A stretch of DNA of 64,000 bases from Kordia sp. Lineage in GTDB: Bacteria > Bacteroidota > Bacteroidia > Flavobacteriales > Flavobacteriaceae. Both the position numbers and the translations under genes were made by a program. Below the pieces are notes generated by a model, which saw only the letters and a program-made list of their open reading frames with translations, was not told where the DNA came from and searched no databases. Below, piece after piece: positions 48,301-57,421 of this stretch. The number at the start of each line of letters is the position of its first letter. The first letter of the stretch is position 1. The stretch is from positions 19,332 through 83,331 of the forward strand of contig NZ_JAKVBC010000023.1 of assembly GCF_022447245.1 (NCBI RefSeq). The letters are read 5' to 3'.

Positions 48301-49830
48301 ACAGAAGAAGATTTCAGCATAGACACTAGCTTCTTCATGTTAGGAGGACATTCACTCAACGCCGTTCGCTTGATCGGATTGATCGAAAAGGAATTTGGAC
48401 ATCGCTTAACCTTACACGACATGTTCGACTATCCAGATGTGATTTCTTTAGCAAAACAATTAGACAGTCGCGCACCAGCAGAAAAGCAAGTCATTCACTT
48501 AGCAGAAGAAAAAGAATATTATCCAGTAACATTTCCACAATATGCAATCTGGTTGGCATCGCTTCAAGCGGAAAAATCAATTGCGTACAACATGTTCTCA
48601 ACTTATGAAATTCAAGGAACCATTGATATAGACATCATCCGAGAAGCATTCAAAGGATTGGTGAACAAATATGAAATTTTGCGCACCAACTTTGTAGAAC
48701 ACAATGGAAATGCCTATCAAAAAATAAAACCATTTGAGGATGTAGTGTTCAATGTAGATGAAGTAGCAACAACAGCTGAAGCTTTTGATGAAACTCTAAC
48801 ACGTTACACAAACTCCGAGTTCAAGTTAGCAGATGATTTACTCATCAAAATTGCTGTTTTCAAAGTAGACGGACAATTAGATCGCTTGGTATTCTCAACG
48901 CATCACGTCATCATGGACGGCTGGTCGTTAGAATTAATGATTCAGGAAACAACCGATCGTTACCGCGCTATTGCAGCCAGCGAAACCTATGCGGACGAGC
49001 CATTAGCCTTCCAGTTCAAAGACTTTGTGGAATGGCAAAACAAAAAAGAGCAAGACGAATTAGCAGTCAATACGGAATTCTGGAGCGAGTACATTCATGG
49101 ATATCAATGGAAACAATTGGTACCATACGACAATCAATTCGCAGAAGCAAATTACAGAGGAGAGTTTTACCAATTCAAATGGGAGCGTTCGTTCTTTGAT
49201 GCGCTGAACGAATTGGCGGTCCAAAACAAAGTCACCATGCATACACTCTTGATGGGAACGTTCAACACGTTACTCTACAAAATGTACGGTCAAGATGATT
49301 TATGTGTCGGAACAATCAACTCTGGGCGAACATTCTCAGAACTTAACAAACACTTAGGAATGTTTGTAAAAACATTACCGTTACGAACACAAGTAACACC
49401 TGAAACATCGTATTCAACATTCCTGAAATACATGCATGAGAATCTGATGAACGTGGATTCGCATCAAGATGTACCAGAAGAAGTATTGAACACATTGCGT
49501 TTCGAAGCCATTTTGGTATTGCAAAACCAATCGTTCAACTATGGTGAAATAGATATTTCAGAAAGCTTAAAACTCGTAGCAAAACCAGCCATAGCAGAAT
49601 TCAACCGATTGCCAATGCTAATCGATTTCTCAGTAGATAGAGACTATTTACACGGTTGTATTCTATACGACATGAGCAAATATCACAAAGAAACATTCGA
49701 AATACTCATTCTAAAATTTGAAAAACTACTACAACAAGTACTTCAAAATATAGACGCTGCCATTCATGAATATGACATCAGCTTAGATTTTGAACAACAA
49801 GAAGTCGTAGACATTGACTTTAACTTTTAA
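45400..49830 (+). CDS. NRPS: C-A(Gly-like)-T-C
   Basis: 1476 aa. It starts directly with a C domain (MKLTLPQQDIYFEQL; HHIIVDG about 131), unlike others that begin with a docking domain. A domain about 450-935 (TSGSTG about 600; FDISILELF, NMYGPTETTIW) with hand-read pocket DILQLGMIWK, almost the classical Gly code. T domain (LGGHS about 985), then a second C domain about 1035-1470 (HHVIMDG). The protein ends after C, so the Gly-bearing intermediate must be passed to an acceptor elsewhere: another carrier, or a soluble amine. It follows the peptide array and heads the second biosynthetic block. Confidence 0.94.
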   Translation: MKLTLPQQDIYFEQLIYPNEPIYNIGANIRIEGNIDHDIMSQAYIALINQHDAYRSILKGNLLATEITMMPSCNKPLEFIDFSQEANAATLAHEYMHSDFKIAFDITAEEVLFKFVLIKVAENAYHLYSKYHHIIVDGWGTSVMFQRLVKNYNELIEFGEITSEYPFSYEAFVENDADYENSEAYENDKAYWTDKFKTLPNALFERKNPTVHSNKSDRKTLVLKRAVYNKLAEVSKACKATTLHTILAALNLYFARKHQNNDIVIGLPVLNRSSAKFKKTVGLFMGISSLRMQLDLEDSFDAFVQQIRQQLRQDYRYQRFPLGKLVQELDLFHEKDGLFNITLSYEKQNYSDHFANTMTEVIPMTHGAERVALALYIREFDDAADIRIDFDYNTNYFDEAEISQVVAHVDTLLQNIIADPTEKLANYTYLSAEEQAQLVAFNDTKVALPTDETVLDAVSNNATNYDSKIAVKDASKAYTYEALETTSNTIAQALQQEFVASKAPIAVLMDRSADLVAVLLGIMKSGSAYIPLDPSFPKERLQYIIKHSNVSGIVGDAAYKELISASTFIDAAALLEAKDASEVLPKVTPQDSAYIIYTSGSTGNPKGVEIGHKSLFNFLSSMIQRPEIKVSDTLFSVTTISFDISILELFAPLMAGATLYVANKETLSNPAHIMSALQDVQPSILQATPSFYQMLFNDGWTGDASLKVLCGGDVLGKALAQKILDTCDSLWNMYGPTETTIWSSVKQIEKAADASNIGTPIFNTEFLILDEALQPLPIGAAGSIYIGGDGLAKGYYKNEALTAERFIENPVDANERIYNTGDLGKWTANGEIEFLGRNDFQVKIRGFRIELGDIETKLNAMQAIKDAVVVKKMVEDEAVLVAYVMMLDEKSFDGKVITESLKTQLPGYMIPNAIIPVDSFPLTPNKKVDRKALSNRDLKIAGVAEAENQPTNETEEKRYQFFKEILKTEEDFSIDTSFFMLGGHSLNAVRLIGLIEKEFGHRLTLHDMFDYPDVISLAKQLDSRAPAEKQVIHLAEEKEYYPVTFPQYAIWLASLQAEKSIAYNMFSTYEIQGTIDIDIIREAFKGLVNKYEILRTNFVEHNGNAYQKIKPFEDVVFNVDEVATTAEAFDETLTRYTNSEFKLADDLLIKIAVFKVDGQLDRLVFSTHHVIMDGWSLELMIQETTDRYRAIAASETYADEPLAFQFKDFVEWQNKKEQDELAVNTEFWSEYIHGYQWKQLVPYDNQFAEANYRGEFYQFKWERSFFDALNELAVQNKVTMHTLLMGTFNTLLYKMYGQDDLCVGTINSGRTFSELNKHLGMFVKTLPLRTQVTPETSYSTFLKYMHENLMNVDSHQDVPEEVLNTLRFEAILVLQNQSFNYGEIDISESLKLVAKPAIAEFNRLPMLIDFSVDRDYLHGCILYDMSKYHKETFEILILKFEKLLQQVLQNIDAAIHEYDISLDFEQQEVVDIDFNF

Positions 49831-49864
49831 CACAACAACTTAACAAATAGAAAATTATTAAATC

Positions 49865-51817
49865 ATGAATCCTAAAAGAAATAGTATCATTGTATTCGTA
49901 GCATTTTTCATCGCAGCTATCTTCAATACTGCGAATGCTCAAAATGTAACATTTGAAGAAACAGGTTCTTTTTACGAACATATAGAATCGTTAAACAAAG
50001 AGAACATTAAATGGGGCGGATTGAAAGTTCCAGAAAATTGGGACAAGCCTGAAGCGCGTAAAATCCAACTAGCGGTTTCGGTATTACGAAACAAAGCAGG
50101 AAACGAAAATGCAGAAGCCGTTGTATTTATTGCAGGTGGTCCAGGAGAAAAAAGTGTGGAAAACCTTTGGTCTTGGTTAGATCATCCACTGCGCGAAACC
50201 AAAGATGTGGTTTTATTTGACATCAGAGGAACAGGATTGTCCAAGCCGCGTTTGTGTAAAGACTTAGGAGAAGAATTTTTCAAAATCTTAGCCAAAGATC
50301 AATCATCAGCAGAAGATGAAGTACAAAAACTAGCTGCCGTGCTAGACTGCAAAGAAAGCTTGATTGATAGAGGAATTGATATTGAAGCGTACAACAGTGC
50401 GTCTATTGCAAAAGACATTCACGCATTAAAAGATGCTTTATCATACAAAAAGTGGCATGTCTACGGCGTTTCATATGGAACCTACATGTCGCAAGTATAC
50501 GCAAGCATGTTTCCACAAGACATAACTTCGCTGATCTTAGATTCTTCAATCTCAGACATCAACGAGTATTATGAGAAAAATACAAGCAACTACATGCAAA
50601 GCTTATCAAAAGTATTTGCGGCATGTGAAAATGATGCTGATTGCAACGCGTCGTATCCAAATATAGAAGCAATGTACTATGATGTCATTGCAGATTTAAA
50701 AGAAAATCCATTAACAGTTCCAGTCTCTAAAGACTTTTTAGAAAGTGGTGAATTTACCTTTAATTCAGAAGATTTTAAAATTGCCATTCAGCAAGCGCTG
50801 TACAACAAGCAATTGGTAGAAGTATTGCCGTTATTAATCAATGAATTTAAAAATAGAAATGAAACGGTTTTAGGAAATCTCATTCCGTCATTCTCTAGTA
50901 TGTTGGCAATGGATTTTGGAATGTATTACTGTGTAAGCTGTAACGAAACCATTCCGAATAACAGTGTAAAAGACTTTGAAAAAGATGCTGCAAAATACAG
51001 CAAATTAGCAGGTGGATTGGCCTTTTATAAATCAGACTTTAAAATTTGTGATGCTTGGAAAGGCGCTGCTGCAGATTCGTTACTCGTACAACACAACCTA
51101 TCAAACTTAAAAGAAGCATCGTATCCTGTCTTAGTATTTGCAGGCGGATTTGATCCGATCACACCAGCGGCTAACGGAAGTGCCATCGTAAAAAAGTTCA
51201 AAAACGGCTACAAAGTAGAAGCGAGCACCTACGGACATGTACCAAGTATATCTGCTATAGGAGATGAGGTGGTAACAAGTTTCGTAAACGATCCGTCAAA
51301 AGCACCAGAAGCGTCTGTATTTGAAAGTGATGCTAGCATTGCGATGGTACAGGGAATTACTACTAATAAAGGAGTTGCCAATATGGGAACGGCGCTTAGT
51401 CAATTAGATCCTTTATTACTATTCCCAATTGCGTTAGCAATCGGATTGATGATTTCGTTCATCATTGCACATGGCATTCGCTTAGCAAAACAACAAAAAA
51501 TGCAACTATCAGACAAAGTCATTCGTATCATGAATATTGTGACCTCTACTTTAGGTGTCATCACTTTCGTGGGATTGACCTTTGCACTATTAGATACTTC
51601 AGGAACAAACATGTTTGCCTTAGCTTTCGGTTTGCCTGAGCGTTACGATTTCTTATTCATGCTTATGATTGCGTTTGTTGTGGTATTAGCCATTTCAACA
51701 CTCTATTTCTTTGCGAGTATGAAAAAACTAAAAGACAGAAGCATCTTGTTCTCTGTTATATTTTCAAATCTTTTGATAGCAAGTTACTTCTTGTACTGGG
51801 AAGTATTTCCTTTCTAA
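49865..51817 (+). CDS. Secreted S33-type alpha/beta hydrolase with C-terminal membrane domain
   Basis: 650 aa. Signal peptide 1-25 (IIVFVAFFIAAIFNTANA, cleavage before Gln). The hydrolase domain shows AGGPG (oxyanion loop, about 92), DIRGTGLS, the nucleophile elbow GVSYGT (Ser about 203), the acid in AGGFDPITPA (about 440) and the His in TYGHVPS (about 463), as in tripeptidyl/prolyl aminopeptidases (peptidase S33). After about residue 515 come four hydrophobic segments. The fusion would tether a peptidase to the inner membrane facing the periplasm. In this context it may trim an exported peptide (prodrug or leader removal). Substrate unknown. Confidence 0.85.
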   Translation: MNPKRNSIIVFVAFFIAAIFNTANAQNVTFEETGSFYEHIESLNKENIKWGGLKVPENWDKPEARKIQLAVSVLRNKAGNENAEAVVFIAGGPGEKSVENLWSWLDHPLRETKDVVLFDIRGTGLSKPRLCKDLGEEFFKILAKDQSSAEDEVQKLAAVLDCKESLIDRGIDIEAYNSASIAKDIHALKDALSYKKWHVYGVSYGTYMSQVYASMFPQDITSLILDSSISDINEYYEKNTSNYMQSLSKVFAACENDADCNASYPNIEAMYYDVIADLKENPLTVPVSKDFLESGEFTFNSEDFKIAIQQALYNKQLVEVLPLLINEFKNRNETVLGNLIPSFSSMLAMDFGMYYCVSCNETIPNNSVKDFEKDAAKYSKLAGGLAFYKSDFKICDAWKGAAADSLLVQHNLSNLKEASYPVLVFAGGFDPITPAANGSAIVKKFKNGYKVEASTYGHVPSISAIGDEVVTSFVNDPSKAPEASVFESDASIAMVQGITTNKGVANMGTALSQLDPLLLFPIALAIGLMISFIIAHGIRLAKQQKMQLSDKVIRIMNIVTSTLGVITFVGLTFALLDTSGTNMFALAFGLPERYDFLFMLMIAFVVVLAISTLYFFASMKKLKDRSILFSVIFSNLLIASYFLYWEVFPF

Positions 51818-51844
51818 ACTATTGTATCACTAAAAATTAAACAA

Positions 51845-53221
51845 ATGAAAAACACAATTTTATTTGATAGCTATGATAGTTTTATGAAAGAAGAAAAACT
51901 AGCCTATGACTATCGTTTAAACCCAGATAATGAATTAGTACCTGAATTTTTCAGAGATTTTAAATATCCAATATCAGCATGGCCAGTAATACTTACTGAA
52001 AAGCTTACCAATGAGTTAGAACGTGTTACGATCGAACTTCCACGATTACTCAAAGAAGTGCCAGAATTGTACTTTAAAAACGATCCAAAACGCATTGCAG
52101 ACTTTTTCTTTGATGGAGATGTGCAAATTGCAGAGTTCTTTTTACTGTGCGTACAAAAGAAAACACCTGTAAGTAGTCGTTTAGACTTAACATACACCAA
52201 AGATGGTTTTAAAGTGTTGGAAGTCAATGTAGGATCTTCAATAGGTGGAATGGAATTCCAAAACTTTGAATCGTTAATGGAAGATATGCACAAGGAATTA
52301 GCAGGGACAAATGGAGTAGAATATACTGCGAGACAGACCCAAAATATTTATATAAAATTCATTGTAGACCAAATTAAAGCGACTGGGAATGAAATCAACA
52401 TTTTTCTTTTAGGAAAAGCCGATACAGATAAAACATGGCAAGAAATTGAAAGAAAATTTTATAACGATTTATTAGATGAAGAACTTGCAGGAAGTCACAA
52501 ACAAGGAGCTGTATTTATTGACACAAAAGAATCTTTAAAATTCCAAAATAATGCCTTGTATTACAAAGGAAAAGAGATACACTGTGTCATCACTCCTGAT
52601 GCCAATCTTACCGGCATGACGCCCGATTTATTTAGAGCGTTGCTCATGGACAAAGTGTACTTCCCAGATCACTTAGCAAATATATGTACAGGGAACAAGC
52701 GAAGTTTGGCATTATTACGTCGTTTGGCACATGCTGTGGCTTTTACTGCCGCAGAAAATGAACTCATTCTTAAAAATGTTCCTTGGACAGAAATTGTAGA
52801 AGAAACGGATGTCATTTACAAAGGCATATCGCAGCCGCTACTTCCATTACTTGCAAAAAACAAAGATGAATTTGTGGTAAAACTTTCTGATGGAATGCAG
52901 GGTGAAGATGTATACATCGGCAAGTTTTTATCAGAAGAAGAATGGAAAAATGCTCTTGAAACAGTCGTCTCAGGAGGAAAATATGTGGCACAAGAATTCT
53001 GTGATTCCGTAGACCTATTAGCACCAGATGATGCAAATGTTTGGACTCCACACAAACTAGTTTGGGGCGCCTTTGGTTTCGGAGATCGATATGGAGGTGT
53101 TTGGGTACGAATGTCGTCACTCAAAAACACTTCAGGAGCTATTAACTCAGCAAAAGGCGCTGTGGAAGCAATTGTATATGAAGCACACCCAAAAGCAAAA
53201 GCTCATGTACTGATGATTTAA
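51845..53221 (+). CDS. ATP-grasp-like ligase, paralogue A
   Basis: 458 aa. The motif DGFKVLEVNVGSSIGG (about 113-128) looks like the metal-binding E-x-N region of circularly permuted ATP-grasp enzymes of the glutathionylspermidine-synthetase type (compare LLEyNAD). The C-terminal GAFGFGDRYGGVWVRMSS and INSAKGA form the other half of such a nucleotide site. ATP-grasp enzymes join a carboxylate to an amine through an acyl phosphate. A paralogue lies at 54347, with a CmcI-like gene between them. In this locus they may add an amino acid or amine to a peptide. The family call rests on motifs only. Confidence 0.65.
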   Translation: MKNTILFDSYDSFMKEEKLAYDYRLNPDNELVPEFFRDFKYPISAWPVILTEKLTNELERVTIELPRLLKEVPELYFKNDPKRIADFFFDGDVQIAEFFLLCVQKKTPVSSRLDLTYTKDGFKVLEVNVGSSIGGMEFQNFESLMEDMHKELAGTNGVEYTARQTQNIYIKFIVDQIKATGNEINIFLLGKADTDKTWQEIERKFYNDLLDEELAGSHKQGAVFIDTKESLKFQNNALYYKGKEIHCVITPDANLTGMTPDLFRALLMDKVYFPDHLANICTGNKRSLALLRRLAHAVAFTAAENELILKNVPWTEIVEETDVIYKGISQPLLPLLAKNKDEFVVKLSDGMQGEDVYIGKFLSEEEWKNALETVVSGGKYVAQEFCDSVDLLAPDDANVWTPHKLVWGAFGFGDRYGGVWVRMSSLKNTSGAINSAKGAVEAIVYEAHPKAKAHVLMI

Positions 53222-53307
53222 TACCAAATCTACTATAAAATGTGACTTTAGAAACTACACTGCCAAATGAACGAGTTTATATGTCGCATATTATGGTTGA
53301 TTCGGTA
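53222..53307. repeat. Intergenic TACCAAATC/GATTCGGTA inverted element
   Basis: TACCAAATC (53222-53230) and GATTCGGTA (53299-53307) pair at 8 of 9 positions and span most of the gap after ATP-grasp A. It resembles the TACCA/TGGTA elements at 30455 and 41336 but has a longer loop. Confidence 0.4.
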
Positions 53308-53338
53308 TAAATAGACGTTTAACCAAAAAAAGTAAACA

Positions 53339-54298
53339 ATGGAAACAACTAGCATAATAGAAGCACAATCGTATGCAAAAAAGACCATAAGAAAATTAGA
53401 CGGTGCAAAGCTCAAAGAGATTTATGAGAAGTTCTCACTGGCTTGGTCAGAGAAAATGCTCACACAAAGAAATGTTCCCATTTTTAGTGATCATATCATT
53501 AAAAATGTACTGCAACGCTTTGCTGTAAATCTAGAGAAGATTCCCTGGGACAAAGACATGCAAGCGATCATTTCATTTATGGAAGATTTTGCGCCGAGAG
53601 AACAAATAGAAGCGTTCTTATCGCAAATAGTCAATTGGTATTATGGACGCTACGTAACGTATGACATGCGTATAAAACCTAACGAACTTATTGAAAGCGA
53701 TGTAGATCTTAACTTCTTAAAAAAGCCAGATCGTGATGGAGCATTTATTCTAAGTCAAGGATCTTTTGAATGTTTAAAATGGAAAGACATTATTCTATTC
53801 AAAACGGTACATGATTTAGCAATCACGCAAATGTTACTTTGGGAATTACAACCCAAAACCATCATAGAAATAGGTTCAGGTACTGGTGGTGGCGCAATAT
53901 GGATGGCAGATTTAATGGCTTCGTATGGATTAAAAACTCGAATCATTTCTTTTGACCTTGTAAAACCAGCAATCAAATACGACAGCGTTACCTTCCTAAA
54001 AGGCGATTGTAATGAAATTGAAAAGTATATGAAAGCGAAGGTTTTGGAGAAACTTCCACATCCTTGGATGCTTATTGAAGATGCGCATGTAAATGTATAT
54101 GGCGTATTAAAGTATTTCCACGAGTTCATGGAAAAAGGAGATTATCTAATTGTAGAAGATAGTGATATCAAGCAAGAAGAAATAAATCAATTCATTCAAG
54201 ATACAGACGAAAGCTATTTAGTTGACGCCAAATATTGTGACTTTTTTGGACGCAACATGACTTGCTCTTACGATTCTATTTTCCGTAAGATGAAGTAG
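53339..54298 (+). CDS. CmcI-family protein (SAM methyltransferase fold)
   Basis: 319 aa. The central part has the glycine-rich SAM loop EIGSGTGGGAIWMADL (about 178-193), then ISFDLVK (end of strand 2), a SVTFLKGDC segment and LIEDAHVNVYGVLKYFHEF, followed by YLIVEDSD. This layout matches the CmcI/rhamnosyl O-methyltransferase family (PF04989), whose founder takes part in cephamycin 7-alpha-methoxylation. The first 120 residues are helical and unassigned. Placed between two ATP-grasp paralogues, it probably methylates or otherwise tailors the same product. Confidence 0.75.
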   Translation: METTSIIEAQSYAKKTIRKLDGAKLKEIYEKFSLAWSEKMLTQRNVPIFSDHIIKNVLQRFAVNLEKIPWDKDMQAIISFMEDFAPREQIEAFLSQIVNWYYGRYVTYDMRIKPNELIESDVDLNFLKKPDRDGAFILSQGSFECLKWKDIILFKTVHDLAITQMLLWELQPKTIIEIGSGTGGGAIWMADLMASYGLKTRIISFDLVKPAIKYDSVTFLKGDCNEIEKYMKAKVLEKLPHPWMLIEDAHVNVYGVLKYFHEFMEKGDYLIVEDSDIKQEEINQFIQDTDESYLVDAKYCDFFGRNMTCSYDSIFRKMK

Positions 54299-54346
54299 TA
54301 GTCATAATAGTATATAAAACAACACACTAGACATTAAAAAAATATT

Positions 54347-55741
54347 ATGGAACAAACACTCATTCAACCATTAACAAAAAATACCATCTTGGCCGGAAGG
54401 CACGAACAATTTGAGTGGCATCGTATTAAGGATATACCAGCAGTAGTAAAACCACAAGCACAAGGCGTATCGAGCATTTTGGAAAACTTTGATTATCCCG
54501 TAAGTTCATGGCCCATCATTCTTAAAGAAGAACAGGTAGCTACATTAAAACAGCTCTCAGCGCGTATTCCAAGATTGATACGAAAAATACCCGAATTGTA
54601 TTTTAAAAACGACGAAAAACGCATCGCAGACTTCTATTTTAAAGGAGATGCAATGCTGACACAATTTGCAATGCTTTGTCATCAAAAAAATATAGATGTT
54701 GGCTGCCGATTGGATTTAACCTATGCAGAAGATGGTTTTAAACTATTAGAAGTCAACGTAGGTTCTACGGTCGGAGGCTGGCAAGTACAAGTCTTAGAGG
54801 AAATGATTCGAAAATGTCATCCACAATTGGATGATCCAGTGACGGCCTCTCAGTACGAATCGCCAGACACGCAAGCGGTCTATATCAAATTTTTGGTAGA
54901 AAATGTAATCAAGCACGTCAAGCCAACCGATAAAGAGGTTAATGTATTTTTTGGTGTAGGACACATTCCAAACGAAGAAATAAAAAAGCGCGTACTGACA
55001 TTCTTTGACAATCTATTAAATGAAGAGCTTGCTAAAAAAGGAATGAAAGGACGCTCACACACAGGAAGATTTTCTTCTTTGGTCATGAAGCACGGAAGAT
55101 TGTACTGTGGTGATGCTCCTATGCACGGGGTCATTGCCTTTAAAACAGAACAAGACGATGAAATTCAACCAGATGTATTTAGAGCTTTTATCATGGATGA
55201 AATCTACTTTCCAGACAATCTTACACATGGAATGAATGAAGACAAGCGAAACTTAGAAATATTGCTCGAACTCGCACAGCAAAAAGCATTTTCAGAAGAA
55301 GACAATGCGCTCATTTTGAAACACATTCCTTGGTCTGCAGCAATTGCAGATAAAAAGGTAAGTTATGCGGGCAAAATGCAATCTGTAGAAAACATATTAA
55401 GAGAACATAAAGACAAAATGGTGATTAAAGATGCCCTAGGATTTCAAGGAATAGATGTTTTCGTCGGAAAATTTGCTTCGGATGAAGAATGGGAAAAAGC
55501 CATACAATTGGCATTTTCTGGAAAGAATTTCCTAGCACAAGAATTTCATCAATCCATTGACTATGTAGCACCTAATCTTCAGCAAGAATGGACCGATCAT
55601 AAAATTGTTTGGGGTTCATTTGGCTTTGGAGATCATTACGGAGGCGTTTGTGCGCGAAGTACGGAAGTAGCCACTGACGTCGGAATTATAAACTGTGCCC
55701 GAGGTGCAGTTGTAGCGATTGTATACGGAATTAAAAACTAA
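54347..55741 (+). CDS. ATP-grasp-like ligase, paralogue B
   Basis: 464 aa, clearly homologous to the protein at 51845 along its length: YPVSSWPIIL, RIPRLIRKIPELYFKND, RLDLTYAEDGFKLLEVNVGS, FLAQEFHQS and the C-terminal GSFGFGDHYGGVCARSTE. The same ATP-grasp-like E-x-N and C-terminal Gly-rich motifs are kept, so both copies may be active. Two copies in one operon suggest two successive ligations or two acceptors. It ends 10 bases before the phosphopantetheinyl transferase start. Confidence 0.65.
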   Translation: MEQTLIQPLTKNTILAGRHEQFEWHRIKDIPAVVKPQAQGVSSILENFDYPVSSWPIILKEEQVATLKQLSARIPRLIRKIPELYFKNDEKRIADFYFKGDAMLTQFAMLCHQKNIDVGCRLDLTYAEDGFKLLEVNVGSTVGGWQVQVLEEMIRKCHPQLDDPVTASQYESPDTQAVYIKFLVENVIKHVKPTDKEVNVFFGVGHIPNEEIKKRVLTFFDNLLNEELAKKGMKGRSHTGRFSSLVMKHGRLYCGDAPMHGVIAFKTEQDDEIQPDVFRAFIMDEIYFPDNLTHGMNEDKRNLEILLELAQQKAFSEEDNALILKHIPWSAAIADKKVSYAGKMQSVENILREHKDKMVIKDALGFQGIDVFVGKFASDEEWEKAIQLAFSGKNFLAQEFHQSIDYVAPNLQQEWTDHKIVWGSFGFGDHYGGVCARSTEVATDVGIINCARGAVVAIVYGIKN

Positions 55742-55751
55742 ACAACGAGTT

Positions 55752-56438
55752 ATGATACACATATTTTATACTTATACGTCAGAAGAAAATCACAAGGCTT
55801 TGTTACGTAGGTATTTACCTGTGTTACCTCAAAGCTATAGAGAAAAAATACTTCGTTTTCGCAACTGGAAAGATGCGCAATTATCACTATTAGGACGTTT
55901 GTTATTGGAACATGGAATTAAAACCAAGTTTCCGCAATATGCAGACATGCTAGAAATTGCCTATACCGAATACCGAAAACCGTATTTTAAAAATCACGAT
56001 CTAAAATTCAATATTTCTCATTCCAAAGACATGGCGATTTGTGTCTTATCTGATGGAGCGGATATGGGAATTGATATTGAAGAAATTGCACCTGTAAATA
56101 TCAACGATTTTAAAGATTATATGACACCTTTTGAATGGCAAGAAGTAGTAAATGCACCTAAAAAAGAAGATGCATTTTATCAATACTGGACGAAAAAAGA
56201 AGCTGTGATAAAAGCGGATGGAAGAGGTTTGTCCATTCCATTAAAAAGCTTTGAGGTCAAAGAAGAAATGGCACAAATTGAAAACAATTCATATGTCTTA
56301 CAAGAAATCTTTTTAGACATGAATTACAAGTGCTATGTGGCACTTAAGAAAAATGCTTCTCAACAACCTACTTTTGATGAAAAAGTACAGTTAAAAGAAG
56401 TTAGCATTGCACCTGAAGCTATGATGGCATTGGTGTAA
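55752..56438 (+). CDS. Sfp-type 4'-phosphopantetheinyl transferase
   Basis: 228 aa from ATG 55752 (MIHIFYTYTSEEN); an in-frame ATG at 55719 overlaps the previous gene and is less likely. Sfp-family signatures: KFNISHSKDMAICVLS, the Mg-binding MGIDIEE (about 109) and YQYWTKKEAVIKADGRG (about 152-168). The enzyme moves phosphopantetheine from CoA to the Ser of T domains and is needed for all NRPS proteins in the window. A following terminator (56736) marks the end of the + strand cluster. Confidence 0.92.
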   Translation: MIHIFYTYTSEENHKALLRRYLPVLPQSYREKILRFRNWKDAQLSLLGRLLLEHGIKTKFPQYADMLEIAYTEYRKPYFKNHDLKFNISHSKDMAICVLSDGADMGIDIEEIAPVNINDFKDYMTPFEWQEVVNAPKKEDAFYQYWTKKEAVIKADGRGLSIPLKSFEVKEEMAQIENNSYVLQEIFLDMNYKCYVALKKNASQQPTFDEKVQLKEVSIAPEAMMALV

Positions 56439-56735
56439 GCAATTACAAATAACTCTCAGATTCGAATCAACAGTTCTTATCGATTCGAGTCCAATCATAT
56501 AAGAAATAGTAAAAAATGATTCTATCTAACATTGTATGTAATGTTGGAGCAGGAGTATGCATGCTATTTTTTAAGCCTGCATTATGCATTAGACCCTTAT
56601 AAATCGTTCAATTCAACCCTTCTAATGTGTAGTGTGGGCTATAAACAAAAAAAGTGATGATCATTCATGTCAGAATGGTTTTCTAGTGTTGTGTTTGAAG
56701 AAGTTGCCGAACAATATTCGGAATTTCATTAAAAA

Positions 56736-56766
56736 CAAAAGCTTCTCTATGAAAGGGAAGCTTTTG
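56736..56766. terminator. Bidirectional intrinsic terminator
   Basis: CAAAAGCTTC (56736-56745) pairs perfectly with GAAGCTTTTG (56757-56766), with A-rich sequence before and T-rich sequence after. It lies between converging genes. The remaining gap from 56439 shows no other gene I can support. Confidence 0.75.
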
Positions 56767-56777
56767 TTGTTTTTATA

Positions 56778-57412
56778 TTATTTCTTTTTGAAAATTAATT
56801 TTTCATCTTCCATAGATTTTACAATGATTTTGACATAATCATCAGTGACTTCCGCAATATTTGTTGGGTCAATGATATTATGTTTTTCATACCAAATAAG
56901 CGATTTCTTTTGATCTTTTTTCAAACTATAAATGGCAGTTTCGACATAGAATATTTTATATTTTTATAATCATCCTGACTAAAATAATCATCGCGAGAAG
57001 CTAAATATCCGCCAAGAAAACGCTGCAAATTATAATCAAACTGAGGAGAAGCGCCACTTCTCGATTCATTTTCTTTTATTCCTTTTACAGAAGAAATTAA
57101 TACTGTATCATAACCAACCGTCAACAATTGATTGATTTGCGCTTCAATCTCTTCCTCCGTTTTTGTAGCATCTTGAAATAATTTTTCAAAAACGACAGTA
57201 CTTTGAATAGCATTGATATTTCGAGCGTTTAAAGCTCTTGCTAAAACAAATTCAAAATTGCTTCGTGCTTCAAAATCAGGCGTTACACCAACAACCAATA
57301 CATTTTTGGGATTAAAAGTAGTAATTTAAGGGTTTTTCCAGCTTTCACTTTGCCTAATTGCGGAACAGCTTGCAACAACAAGCATTATCAATATCCAGGA
57401 AAAAATTCTCAT
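56778..57412 (-). pseudogene. Broken lipoprotein-like gene, paralogue 1
   Basis: Read from ATG at 57412: a lipoprotein signal (MRIFSWILIMLVVASC) and then WKNP, an in-frame TAA (57326-57328), ITTFNPKNVLVVGVTPDFEAR and on. A frameshift in an A/T run near 56951-56968 is needed to continue into YVETAIYSLKKDQKKS and IIDPTNIAEVTDDYV, ending at 56778. The intact family looks like a small Bacteroidota lipoprotein of unknown function (VLVVGVTP start, then a helical domain). It is homologous to the gene at 57422. Confidence 0.65.
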
Positions 57413-57421
57413 AACTATAAA

